This document shows positions 12,519 to 21,275 of a stretch of DNA of 64,000 nt, piece by piece. The notes beneath the pieces were generated by a model, which was not told the DNA's origin, did not search any database, and was given only the letters and a program-made list of their open reading frames with translations. Position 1 is the stretch's first letter. Every line of letters begins with the position of its first letter. The DNA comes from Nematocida parisii ERTm1 (lineage: Eukaryota > Microsporidia): NCBI RefSeq assembly GCF_000250985.1, contig NW_013524647.1, forward strand, positions 248,001 through 312,000, given 5' to 3'. The position numbers and the translations under genes are program-made.

Positions 12519-12782
12519 ATGCTCCACAAAAAACCTAAACTATATTCAATAGAAGAGGTGGCTAAGCATACAACAAAAAGCAGCTGCTGGATAATTTTAT
12601 CAAATGTCGTTTATGATGTAGCAGAATATGCAAAAGAGCACCCGGGCGGATCAAGTATAATATACGAAAATGCAGGAAAAGATTGCACTGAGCTGTTCTA
12701 TGCACTACACCCGTGGATCAATTATAAGAAAATATTAGAGAAATATATAATTGGTTATATAGAAGAAAAAACTACGCCTTAA
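12519..12782 (+). CDS. Cytochrome b5 heme-binding domain protein, soluble
   Basis: This 87-residue protein is a lone cytochrome b5 domain. The core motif HPGG at residues 41-44 supplies the first heme ligand (His41), and His64 in ELFYALHP is placed as the second axial ligand, with the family's AGKDCTELF between them. There is no C-terminal membrane anchor, unlike microsomal b5, so a soluble electron carrier or a fold kept for another reason is likely. In this lineage the electron acceptor is unknown; fatty-acid desaturation or sterol steps are the usual roles elsewhere. The ATG at 12519 gives a start close to the domain edge. It is divergent from CDC48. Confidence 0.92.
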   Translation: MLHKKPKLYSIEEVAKHTTKSSCWIILSNVVYDVAEYAKEHPGGSSIIYENAGKDCTELFYALHPWINYKKILEKYIIGYIEEKTTP

Positions 12783-12858
12783 TTTATTTTGGGGTATAAT
12801 TGTAAGTAATAAATTACCCTATAGCATTGTTTATTTAAGAAACTAAAAATATTTATTT

Positions 12859-14397
12859 ATGAGACTTAAAGAGAATGTATTCTTTATTGTCTTGCTGGGG
12901 GTGTTTGCGCTTGCAAATTGGGGAATTGGCCTGATGCTTATGAATACAGAAAGCAGGAGAGAAACTGTGTTGTTGGTTCACTTAATTTCAGCCATAACAC
13001 TCTTTGGAGTATTTCCATTACTGTACAGGAGATGTAAATACAGCATTCCCTGCTTTGTTTTCTATAAAATACGGCTCCAATTGTTTCTTTTGGGAGTTAT
13101 TACAGAGTGGCCTTGGGTGGAATACTCCTTGCATGGAATGCATATTGTGGTGTTAACAGACACCGCAGTGCGAGCATTGCTTATGGTGTTGTACGCCACA
13201 GCAAAAAGAAATCTATTGAAGGACTTTAGTACTGGCCATAATATGGAGGTCTTGCATTTGGAGAAGTATCTTTTGTATGCAACTGGCAAAATAACTCAGG
13301 AAGAGTTGAGAAAGAATCTAAAAATAGATACATTTTATAAGAAAGGGCGGCCAGAAGAGTTGCCACTACTGGATATCTTTAAGAAGTGGCGCAGAACAGA
13401 TGAAACAGAAGGGTCGGTATTAGAGGAATATGGATATGGGCTGGGCGAGAGTCTTAGAATTCCAAATAGGCCTAGACTTACCCCACAGATGGACGAAGTA
13501 GAAGGAGCAATTTCGGTTGCATCTCTTCTGGATGTTTTTTCTCCAGAAGATGCGAATGTTCTTTTTTCTCTTATTTCTTATGGAGAAAGAAGCCGAATCC
13601 AATATTCAACTTTCAAGGAAACATTTAGACAAATATCACTAGAAAGAACCAATCTGTACATGGCGATTAAAGACTGCAGAAGACTACTCAGCCATTTTAA
13701 CTGGTTCTTGTGTATTGTTGAAGGAATACTGGTCTTTATAGTATTTACCATTTCTATGAATATGCAGAACTTATTCTTGCAGACACTCTTCTCTTTTTCT
13801 CTGATAAATGCGATAATACCAGGGAGCATTAGCTTTTTTGAAAGCTTTATATTTTTGCTTATATCTCATCCATATGATACAGGAGATCGTGTGCTTATTA
13901 AGGGAGAAAATATGATTGTAAACAAGGTAGGGCTTTTTTCCACTTGCTTTACTACATGGGCAGGTGTTTACACTATAATACAGAACAGTGTGGTGAGTAA
14001 GTTTCCTGTGGTAAACGTTAGGAGATCTATTTCACAATACTGGACCATTGACTTGCCTATTAACATAGAATGCTCGAACGAATCTATTCTAAAGCTTAAA
14101 AAGAGACTACAGTGGTATGTGGCAGAAGAGAAAATGCTTTCTGGGCTTGTCTTTGCCCCAATGTCCTTAGACAACGGAAATGCAGTGCATATTAGGCTGC
14201 TTGTTAGAAAGAATTCAAACTTTCAGAATGGCTTTTTTACCTTGACTAATTTTACTAAATGCCTTGCTTGCATTATACGAATAGTAACTGAAGAGGGCTT
14301 GTACTATAAACCACCAATTGCCAGAAAGAAAGTAACAGACGAGTTTTTAACTACACTGCTAGAGGGAAACAGCGATTTGGCCAAAAAGATAAAATAA
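12859..14397 (+). CDS. MscS-family mechanosensitive ion channel (eukaryotic Msy-like)
   Basis: The 512-residue protein has hydrophobic segments in the first 110 residues and a second group around 285-345. FIFLLISHPYDTGDRVLIKGENMIV matches the MscS pore-to-beta-domain signature (HPFDVGDRV). Residues 200-255 (ASLLDVFSPEDANVLFSLI) sit where fungal Msy channels carry an EF hand, but the calcium loop is not convincing. MscS channels open with membrane tension and relieve osmotic stress; in microsporidia this fits spore swelling and intracellular growth, which is inference. Microsporidia are known to carry MscS genes of more than one origin; the architecture here looks like the eukaryotic type. It follows the b5 gene after 76 bases on the same strand. 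Confidence 0.85.
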   Translation: MRLKENVFFIVLLGVFALANWGIGLMLMNTESRRETVLLVHLISAITLFGVFPLLYRRCKYSIPCFVFYKIRLQLFLLGVITEWPWVEYSLHGMHIVVLTDTAVRALLMVLYATAKRNLLKDFSTGHNMEVLHLEKYLLYATGKITQEELRKNLKIDTFYKKGRPEELPLLDIFKKWRRTDETEGSVLEEYGYGLGESLRIPNRPRLTPQMDEVEGAISVASLLDVFSPEDANVLFSLISYGERSRIQYSTFKETFRQISLERTNLYMAIKDCRRLLSHFNWFLCIVEGILVFIVFTISMNMQNLFLQTLFSFSLINAIIPGSISFFESFIFLLISHPYDTGDRVLIKGENMIVNKVGLFSTCFTTWAGVYTIIQNSVVSKFPVVNVRRSISQYWTIDLPINIECSNESILKLKKRLQWYVAEEKMLSGLVFAPMSLDNGNAVHIRLLVRKNSNFQNGFFTLTNFTKCLACIIRIVTEEGLYYKPPIARKKVTDEFLTTLLEGNSDLAKKIK

Positions 14398-14524
14398 ATA
14401 GATAATATGACAGTGGATTTATCTGAGTTTTTCTATTGTGTCTAGGATGTTTAATAAAATGCGACAGTTAATGCAGCTATTAGAAGATAAATAAAATTAG
14501 AAAATACGCTGCAAAATATTTCGA

Positions 14525-15541
14525 ATGGAGGAAATAAAAGAAAAAACAGAAGAAGTATACTGTATTGACACATGCAAGGAGACAAACATGGTTATATCCG
14601 GAGGAGGAGATGATGCAGTTACATTCCACGTATTTAATGGAGAAAGCTATGTCATAGATGAAGTAATTGAAGGATTTGAGGATTCAGTTATAATAACAGA
14701 ATTTATTTCTAGTGATAAAGCAATTGCTGTCGCAATGGATGGAACAATTGCTGAAATAAATCTCATAAAAGAGAATGGGCGATATACAAAAGATGTAAAC
14801 ATAGTGTGTTTGCAGATGGATATAACCAAGGCAGTGCTTTCAAAAGACAAGAAGAGGATATACATAGGCACGGCGGATGGCTTGGTAGAAGAATTCCCTG
14901 CAGACATCGCAGCAATTGAGGCAAGAGCAGTAAGAATATATGCCGGGCATTCTTCAGAGATCCAGGACATATTGGAATCAGACTCTTTCTTATACACAGT
15001 CTCTGGCACGCATATAATAATATTTAGCAAAGGCACGGGAAGTGTATCTGCTAGATATAAAGCCGAGTTTGAGACAGACATTCGGGCTGTGCAGATAAAC
15101 AAAACCGGGAAAACAGTCGCAGTAGGATATGGAAATGGAACACTGGTTCTTCTTTCATACTCTCCAGAGCAGGGAAAATTAACTAATGTGTATCAGAATA
15201 CTCAGACAGAGAGGGAGTCAGTTGAATCACTTGCATTCTTTGAAGACACGCTAATTTATGGTGATTTCTCATCTACAGTTTCTATACTAAACATAAAATA
15301 TAAAACAGAGAGAGTTTGCAAGCTGTCTGAGGATAAAGAATGTGTAGTTAAAATAATTACAGTATCAGAGGCAGTGGCCATGGCAATAACAAATGCGGGA
15401 AAAGTCTGTGTGTTTTCTTTAAAAATGGATAATACAATGATCTGCGAGTATGCTTTAAGCAGCATAACATTAAATGCAGTGGTGTTTAATAGATTTATAT
15501 GTGCAGCAACCGTAGAAGGAATTGAATTTCTTAAATTGTAA
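14525..15541 (+). CDS. Sqt1/AAMP-like WD-repeat protein
   Basis: The 338-residue protein is a WD-type propeller with degenerate repeats. Blocks that match AAMP/Sqt1 in order are SGGGDDAVTFHVFNG near 26-40, IGTADGLV near 117, VAVGYGNGTL near 197 and ESVESLAF near 225. In yeast Sqt1 is a dedicated chaperone that loads ribosomal protein L10 (uL16) onto 60S subunits. The role in L10 assembly is inferred from these blocks only. A different WD scaffold cannot be excluded. The gene sits between the MscS channel and the ALKBH1-like gene, all on the same strand. Confidence 0.6.
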   Translation: MEEIKEKTEEVYCIDTCKETNMVISGGGDDAVTFHVFNGESYVIDEVIEGFEDSVIITEFISSDKAIAVAMDGTIAEINLIKENGRYTKDVNIVCLQMDITKAVLSKDKKRIYIGTADGLVEEFPADIAAIEARAVRIYAGHSSEIQDILESDSFLYTVSGTHIIIFSKGTGSVSARYKAEFETDIRAVQINKTGKTVAVGYGNGTLVLLSYSPEQGKLTNVYQNTQTERESVESLAFFEDTLIYGDFSSTVSILNIKYKTERVCKLSEDKECVVKIITVSEAVAMAITNAGKVCVFSLKMDNTMICEYALSSITLNAVVFNRFICAATVEGIEFLKL

Positions 15542-15877
15542 GACTAATGACTATGTGAATAGAATGCAAAGATAGTGCGATTTTTGCAATAATTTCTCAA
15601 TTTGAAAAAGAAAACAGAAGCATCTTCTGCAGTGCTATAAATAAAGATGGTATATAACAATTAAAACAACAATCTGAATTTTCAAGCCGCCAACCATGCA
15701 ATTCTGTTCTGGATGTTAAAAATATAAATCTGGCTTACCGTGTTTTGGTGTATAGGTATTACTATGTGTAATTATAGTTATAGAGTTGGTGTATAAAAAA
15801 ATAATTACTATGGAATATGTATATTAAAAAGTGTACACAACAGAAGAGTATTACAGTTTTTTTTTCTTGAATTAATA
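15542..15877. other. Intergenic spacer, nothing recognised
   Basis: This ~335-base AT-rich spacer separates two same-strand genes. It has no open frame of note, no repeat copy and no TTCGGGTTAT word. It presumably holds the 3' end of the WD gene and the promoter of the ALKBH1-like gene. Confidence 0.5.
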
Positions 15878-16825
15878 ATGGAAAGAACTAAATTAAGAGA
15901 GGTAGAAAAATATCATATGCACTCTGAGGCACTTCCAACTATAAATAGCAAAAATGCGCATACGTTTTGCCAGAGCCAGGAGCAAATCACAACAAACAGC
16001 AAATTTCTTAAAGACACAGTGACTGCATATTATTTTAAGGGAGGATTTATCTTTATACCAAACCCTCTAAGAAAAGAGGTAAAGAGGGAAATAACAAAGG
16101 AAGTTCTCACAAAATTGTTATACCCTCCCTACCGAAACAGTATAGATAGATCGCTTGAAATAGAAGATTTAGACATATATGGGGCATACTTACAGAACAA
16201 AGAAATATCAGTTAAAATGTATGATAGTCCTGTGGCTAAAATTAAAATAAAGCAGAACCCGTATGCACCACCAGAAGAAAAAGAAAGCTTTTTAAATACA
16301 GGAATAGTAAAAATAAGCCCAATAGAACTAATTAAAAAAATAAGGTGGAGCAGTATAGGAATATATTATGACTGGGAAATAAAAGCATATAATAAAGAAA
16401 TAACAAGTAAAATACCAGATGTGATAGACCAAGTGTGTATGGACATATCACAGGAGATTTGCAAAGTAAGCTTTATACCTGAAACAGCAGTTATAAACTA
16501 TTATCAGAAAAAAGATAGAATCATGAGCCACATTGATAGGTATGAGGAAGACATGAGCAAACCGCTGATATCTTTTAGTTTTGGGGCATCGTGCGTCTTT
16601 GTATTGGGAACAAAAGAGAGAGAAGACCCGTCTGTGGACACTTTTCTTTTAGAGGACGGAGACATTGCAATTTTAATAGGAGACTCAAGAGAGTATTTTC
16701 ATGGTGTGCCAAAAATACTCAGCTTGAACAAAGGGCTGGAGGACTATAAGAACGAAGAATTTTTCAGTCTTATTTCAGACTCGCGGATCAATATAAGTGT
16801 GCGACAAGCATATAAATACGATTAA
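15878..16825 (+). CDS. ALKBH1: ALKBH1-like 2-oxoglutarate/Fe(II) dioxygenase
   Basis: The 315-residue protein carries the full AlkB catalytic set: His218-x-Asp220 (SHIDRYEED) and distal His275 (YFHGVPK) for iron, and Arg303 and Arg309 (SRINISVRQ) for 2-oxoglutarate and substrate. The surrounding blocks SKPLISFSFGASCVF and DGDIAILIGDSR match ALKBH1 specifically, which reads LLSFSFGQSAIF and SGDIMIMSGFSR at the same places. ALKBH1 enzymes demethylate m1A and modify the tRNA wobble cytosine in animals, partly in mitochondria. Microsporidia have no mitochondrial translation, so a cytosolic tRNA or nucleic-acid repair role is more likely here. The Clp1 gene starts 22 bases after the stop. Confidence 0.9.
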   Translation: MERTKLREVEKYHMHSEALPTINSKNAHTFCQSQEQITTNSKFLKDTVTAYYFKGGFIFIPNPLRKEVKREITKEVLTKLLYPPYRNSIDRSLEIEDLDIYGAYLQNKEISVKMYDSPVAKIKIKQNPYAPPEEKESFLNTGIVKISPIELIKKIRWSSIGIYYDWEIKAYNKEITSKIPDVIDQVCMDISQEICKVSFIPETAVINYYQKKDRIMSHIDRYEEDMSKPLISFSFGASCVFVLGTKEREDPSVDTFLLEDGDIAILIGDSREYFHGVPKILSLNKGLEDYKNEEFFSLISDSRINISVRQAYKYD

Positions 16826-16847
16826 AACTCTTCTTTTAGAAAAATTA

Positions 16848-18011
16848 ATGGACATTGAGTTAAGTGCGGGATGCGAGCTAAGAATAGAAATACCCCCAAA
16901 TACAAAAGCAAAATTTGTTCTGTCAGAAAACACAGCAGAAATATCTGGCCAAGAACTTTTACTGGGGAAGTGGTACACGGTGAAGGAGGAACAGTTTGTT
17001 ATTTTTACATGCACTGGGTGTAGAATTAAACTAGCGGCAAATGATGCATTTTATTATATATCACAGGAGACAAACATTCCATATATTTTTAATGTGTTCC
17101 ATAATCTGTACAACATGCATAAAAAGAAAGTACTGGTCATAGGAGAGGGGAGATCCACTTGCGCGAACATTCTTACGAACTACTTTATACGAAAGGGAGA
17201 CAAGGTTCTTTATACAGACTTAGATGTATACAATGGAACACTTTTGTTCCCCGGGAATGTTACAAGTGCAATGGTTCAGGAGCCGTTCAGCCCAATAGAA
17301 AGAGCCACAATAACTGAGAAATTGGCGTACTTTACAGGATCTACGAGTGCAAATGACAATATAGACTTATACTGTCTTTTAACACAAGAGATGCTTGCCT
17401 CGGGAAGGCAAAAGACAGCAGAGGCTGCCATGATAGTTGGGCACAATGAAATCACAAAGACTGAGGTAGAAGAGTTATTTGAAACTTGTGGAGCTGATTA
17501 TTTACTTGTAATTGGAAATGAGAAGTTTTATACTCAAATTTCAGTTGAGAATAAAATATACATTCCACGGTTCCCAGGCCTGGTAAAAAGAGGCACCGAG
17601 CAGAGAAGAAACCAGATAGCAAATCGAATAAAGACGTATTTCTATGGAGAGCAGGACGAGTACAGCCCGTGCACAATTACTATAAAGCTAACAGAGAATG
17701 ACACTGTACAGGAAAATGAGTATCGAGTTGTGCAGGTTGGAGATGAGCACATGGCTCCAATGTCTGCGCTTCCTTTGGGATCGTCAAAGAGAAAGGTATC
17801 CACTGCTGTACTAGACTGCACTCCCATAGAGGGGTCAATTCTAGCTATTTCTTCAGCTGAGAGCATAGAGGATGTTCCTTCCTCTCCTATTATAGGATAC
17901 TTAGCTATTCTAGAAATAGTCACAGAAAAAGAGATAAAAGTATTGTGCCCCCAACCCAAGGCGCCAAACAAACCATTTTTAATACAGGGGAAGATAAGAA
18001 TGATGAACTAA
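16848..18011 (+). CDS. CLP1: Clp1-like protein of the mRNA 3'-end cleavage complex, degenerate P-loop
   Basis: The protein has 387 residues from the ATG at 16848; an in-frame GTG upstream would overlap the ALKBH1-like gene and is not used. The N-terminal beta domain (ELRIEIPPNTKAKFVL, then GTELxLGK-like GQELLLGKWYT) and the block DLDVYNGTLLFPG match Clp1, where DLDVGQGxxxxPG is conserved. The expected Walker A motif GxxxxGK(S/T) is replaced by GEGRSTCANI at about 99-108, with no Gly-Lys-Ser/Thr. Clp1 bridges CF IA and CPF in pre-mRNA cleavage; human CLP1 is also an RNA 5'-kinase. Here kinase activity and probably ATP binding are lost, leaving a scaffold role. That last step is inference. Confidence 0.85.
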   Translation: MDIELSAGCELRIEIPPNTKAKFVLSENTAEISGQELLLGKWYTVKEEQFVIFTCTGCRIKLAANDAFYYISQETNIPYIFNVFHNLYNMHKKKVLVIGEGRSTCANILTNYFIRKGDKVLYTDLDVYNGTLLFPGNVTSAMVQEPFSPIERATITEKLAYFTGSTSANDNIDLYCLLTQEMLASGRQKTAEAAMIVGHNEITKTEVEELFETCGADYLLVIGNEKFYTQISVENKIYIPRFPGLVKRGTEQRRNQIANRIKTYFYGEQDEYSPCTITIKLTENDTVQENEYRVVQVGDEHMAPMSALPLGSSKRKVSTAVLDCTPIEGSILAISSAESIEDVPSSPIIGYLAILEIVTEKEIKVLCPQPKAPNKPFLIQGKIRMMN

Positions 18012-18077
18012 TTAGTATCTAAACGAGAGAAAAGCTTCCTTTTGATGGCTACTTTCTATTACTGAAATACTGCGCGG

Positions 18078-18098
18078 ATTAACCCGAATTAACCCGGA
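18078..18098. promoter_or_regulatory. Double AACCCGA/G motif upstream of the coiled-coil gene
   Basis: ATTAACCCGA is followed directly by a second ATTAACCCGG. This is a tandem of the window-wide TTCGGGTTAT word on the opposite strand. It lies 57 bases before the ATG at 18155, a position that suits a promoter element, but the same word also occurs between convergent genes. Confidence 0.35.
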
Positions 18099-18154
18099 GT
18101 TCTCTATTTAAATAAAGTTTTATTCATATTTTTTGTTATTCTTTGAAGTGTGCA

Positions 18155-19926
18155 ATGGATGAATTTCTTGAATATTTAAAAACGGCGGAAGGAATGAGAG
18201 CAGAAGCAGAAGAAATAAGGAAAATACAAGAGAAAATGGACAATTTAGACAAAGAAATAGCCGAATTGGCGCAGAAAGAAAAAGAGCTTAAAAATACCCC
18301 GGATAAGGTAGAGACGTATAAAAAACGACTTGAAAAATTACACGAGGAAATAGACAAGCAGAATGCGATAGACCGCAGGATTGAGAGGGCAGATGAAATA
18401 CCAAAGCTATCTAAAATGATAAATCATAAGGAGTTAGGCTCTAAAATTCTTGAGTACTTTAGCACAATGTATAAAGAGCACAGCATAGTGATTCCAGTGA
18501 GTGGGATGAAGGTAAAAGTAAACCATCTAAGGGTTTCTCTGGACTATAATGCACTTTTATCTTATGTACAAAAATATCTGCCCGGCCACACAAATGCTTA
18601 TATACAGACCATTAAAAAAACAGTTGTAGATTCAATTCTTTTGTACAGCAATGTGATAAGCGCAGTGTCGGAGAATAGTATAGAGCTTATTACATATATA
18701 ACAAATAAAAAAAATGAAATAGCAGAGAGTGAAGTACGAGCAAAAATACTTGAAGGAATAACTCTAGAAGGCGATAAGCCAATTGTAACCAGCAATAGGC
18801 TCTGCGAAACTCTGTCAAAACTAGTAATTTTCGAAGATATTTTGATGGAGGTGAAATCCCGTCTATTATCTGATTTGCACAGAATATCCTACGAGCAAAT
18901 TGAAAGATATAATGAAGAGCTGTTTTATGGGACTGTTTACCACATAGAAGATATAGATACATGGTACTGTGATAACTTAGTGCAGAAAATAGGGGAAATA
19001 TGTAATGAAACAAAGATTGAAGAAATAACAGATGCGCAGAAGAAAGGGCTGAACAATAGAAGAGAAATGAATACACAAGAAAAAAATATGTCTGTTCTGT
19101 ATTTACTTTCAGAAAGCCTCCAGAAACAAAAGGTGCTGAGTATTTCACAGGGACTATTAGGCATTTTTCAGATTCTAGAGAGAATATTAAGTACTAAAAG
19201 AGCACAAAAGGAAAGAATCCAGAAAATATGTGCAGAAAATGTGCTGAGTTACTTTGAAAAGGCATACCTTTCCACGGCATCTCAGAGATTAAGAAGTGTG
19301 CACTACAGCTGGCGGACGCCCAGGCAGTTCTTGGTGTACTTTCCTTAGTAGCAGATAGAAATCATGCAGAGGGCACAGTTAATAAAAACATAGCGCAGAT
19401 ATTCAACGAGATGAAAGAATACATTGTAGATAGAGTGGAAGGGTCATTTTCGCAGTTGATTCTCTGCTCACAGGCAGATAAGATTGATTTTTCCGAGGAA
19501 AGTGCTGTTGGTAAAATTGATGGGATAGTCAGAAGCTTCATTGAGACTGTAGATAGAACATTTACGAGTGCTATGCTTACCCATATAAAGACAATGTTTT
19601 ACAGCAGAATTCTAGGGGAAGTGTACTATGCAATAGAGTCGGACTTAGAAGAAGCAGAGATTGAGCACTGGAGAACACTTTTGCAGACACTTTTGGACTC
19701 TTCTAGCAGACTGGGAGAAAATATTGATTTTTATAGCCAAATAGAAGAGTTGCACAGAGTTTTCGCATATTCTGGGTCTGCCACAGATTTTTTAGAGGTG
19801 TGCGACCGGTCATTGCATGTTCTTGGAAAGGAAATGATGCGGGATCTTATCCCATATGTCTTTTCAGAGGCAGAGGTGGCAAGAATACTGTTAAATAAGC
19901 TGGAGAAGAAAGACAAAAAAGAGTAA
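18155..19926 (+). CDS. Coiled-coil, all-helical protein, possibly a vesicle tether subunit; frame interrupted once
   Basis: Two frames, 18155-19348 and one that is open through 19411-19926, together encode about 590 residues. The first 75 residues are a strong coiled coil, rich in Glu, Lys and Leu. The rest is predicted helical with no catalytic motif. A block near residues 120-160 (DYNALLSYVQKYLPGHTNAY) faintly recalls the COG3/Sec34 tether family, but I cannot claim that. The second frame is already sensible well before 19411 (LADAQAVLGVLSLVADRNHA), so the change of frame lies around 19270-19310 and is explained by one missing base. The ATG at 18155 is used; the upstream TTG is not. Sequencing error or a real lesion are both possible. 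Confidence 0.5.
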
Positions 19927-20048
19927 AGAGTAAAATACACGATTGTGTGGGTGTTTAATATAGTTTTAACTGTTTTCAGCAGGCGTGAAAGATTTATTTA
20001 TCGAATGTTTCTTTCTACTGTACTGGTTTTTTATTTTTAAGTTTTAGA

Positions 20049-20065
20049 AAATTTAACCCCAGTAA
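20049..20065 (+). promoter_or_regulatory. CCCCAGTA box in the leader of the L5 gene
   Basis: The bases immediately before the L5 start read AAATTTAACCCCAGTAA, with CCCCAGTA at 20057-20064 and ATG at 20066. The same CCCCAGTA word precedes the S12 start at 60434. A CCC-type and an AAATTT-type signal near start codons are known from microsporidian genes, notably ribosomal ones, and go with very short leaders. Confidence 0.5.
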
Positions 20066-20953
20066 ATGTCATTTGAAGAAGCAAGAGACCACAAGTCACA
20101 CATGAAGAGAATGAGACTTTCTTTAAGAAGAAGAAGAGAAGGAAAGACCGATTACCAGCAAAGACATAACTTAATCAGACACAACAAGGCTAACTACGGA
20201 GAAGTGAAGTCAAGATTTGTTGTAAGAATCACTAACACCAAAGTTATCTGCCAGATTGTGCAGGCATACACCATTGGTGACAAAGTTATCTGTGCAGCCG
20301 ACTCAACTGAGCTTAAGAAATATGGCATTGCATTTGGTCTAAAGAACTACGCCGCTGCATACGCAACTGGATTCCTCTGTGCAAGAAAGATGCTGACTAA
20401 GCTTGGTCTGGCTGGCGAGTACACTGGAAAGGAGGAAATTGACGGAGAAGAGTACTTAGAGTCTGACAATGAAGAAGGCCCACAGGCATTCAGATGCTAC
20501 TTAGACATAGGACTTGCCAGATCCTCAAAGGGAGCAAAGGTGTTCTCTGCTATGAAGGGAGCATGCGATGGTGGATTACACATTCCACACTCACCAAACA
20601 AGTTTGTTGGATACAGCACAGAAGACAAGGAGCTCGATGCAGAAGCACTCAAGGAAAGAATCTTTGGAGGACATGTAGCCACCTACATGAAAGAGCTTGA
20701 AGAGAGCGACCCAGAGGCATACCAGGCCAAATTCTCAGAGTACATTAAGAACGGAATCACCGCCGATGTGATTGAAGAGAGATACCAAGAGGCATTTGAG
20801 AAGATCAGACAAGATAATTTCGAAAGAACAAAGAGAACTACCCCAATTGACAGATCTAAGTACCAGCACAAGCCAGCTAAGCTGACAAACGCTGAGAGAA
20901 AGGAAAAGGTAAAGGCAAAGTTCATGCTACTCACTGGAGAAGCCACCAACTAA
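20066..20953 (+). CDS. RPL5: 60S ribosomal protein L5 (uL18)
   Basis: The 295-residue protein matches eukaryotic L5 over its length, which is close to the usual ~297. Recognisable blocks are the RLSLRRRREGKTDYQQRHNL start, RLVVRxTNxxVxxQ-like RFVVRITNTKVICQIVQA, the LLxARR-like LCARKMLTKLGL, and KGACDGGLHIPHSPNKFVGY. L5 binds 5S rRNA with L11 and joins the central protuberance of the 60S subunit. Codon use is more GC-rich and more uniform (AAG, AGA, GCA, ATC) than in its neighbours, as expected for a highly expressed gene. Its leader carries the CCCCAGTA box. Confidence 0.98.
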   Translation: MSFEEARDHKSHMKRMRLSLRRRREGKTDYQQRHNLIRHNKANYGEVKSRFVVRITNTKVICQIVQAYTIGDKVICAADSTELKKYGIAFGLKNYAAAYATGFLCARKMLTKLGLAGEYTGKEEIDGEEYLESDNEEGPQAFRCYLDIGLARSSKGAKVFSAMKGACDGGLHIPHSPNKFVGYSTEDKELDAEALKERIFGGHVATYMKELEESDPEAYQAKFSEYIKNGITADVIEERYQEAFEKIRQDNFERTKRTTPIDRSKYQHKPAKLTNAERKEKVKAKFMLLTGEATN

Positions 20954-21275
20954 TAAATCTGAATTAAACCAAGAAACAATGAATTATCTCTTCTTTATAC
21001 CTCAGCAGTGAGCTATTTATAGAATAGATGGGTATAGGCTTAAATACATTTGAGAGTAATCAAAAACAACTAATAGGCTAAGATACCTACTGTAATTCGT
21101 CTATCCACCATGCTATTTGTAACAGCCAGAAATTTTGTTATTGAAGAGCAGTATTGTCTGCTCTCAGTAGAGTATTTCATGCTATGTTTTATTTTTATTT
21201 TCTAGACATATACTATAACCCGAATTTCTTAATAATGGGCGCGATTTGGCTATTCTTACCACCCATTGCATAGAA
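20954..21275. other. Convergent spacer with an AACCCGAA motif
   Basis: This ~320-base spacer lies between the 3' ends of L5 and the secreted-protein gene. It holds ATAACCCGAATTT at 21215-21227, one of the recurring intergenic words. No gene or RNA was recognised. Confidence 0.5.

Noticed and set aside
16797-16847. Extended N-terminus of Clp1 from an upstream GTG
   Set aside because: Non-ATG start that overlaps the ALKBH1-like gene; the Clp1 fold begins right after the ATG at 16848.
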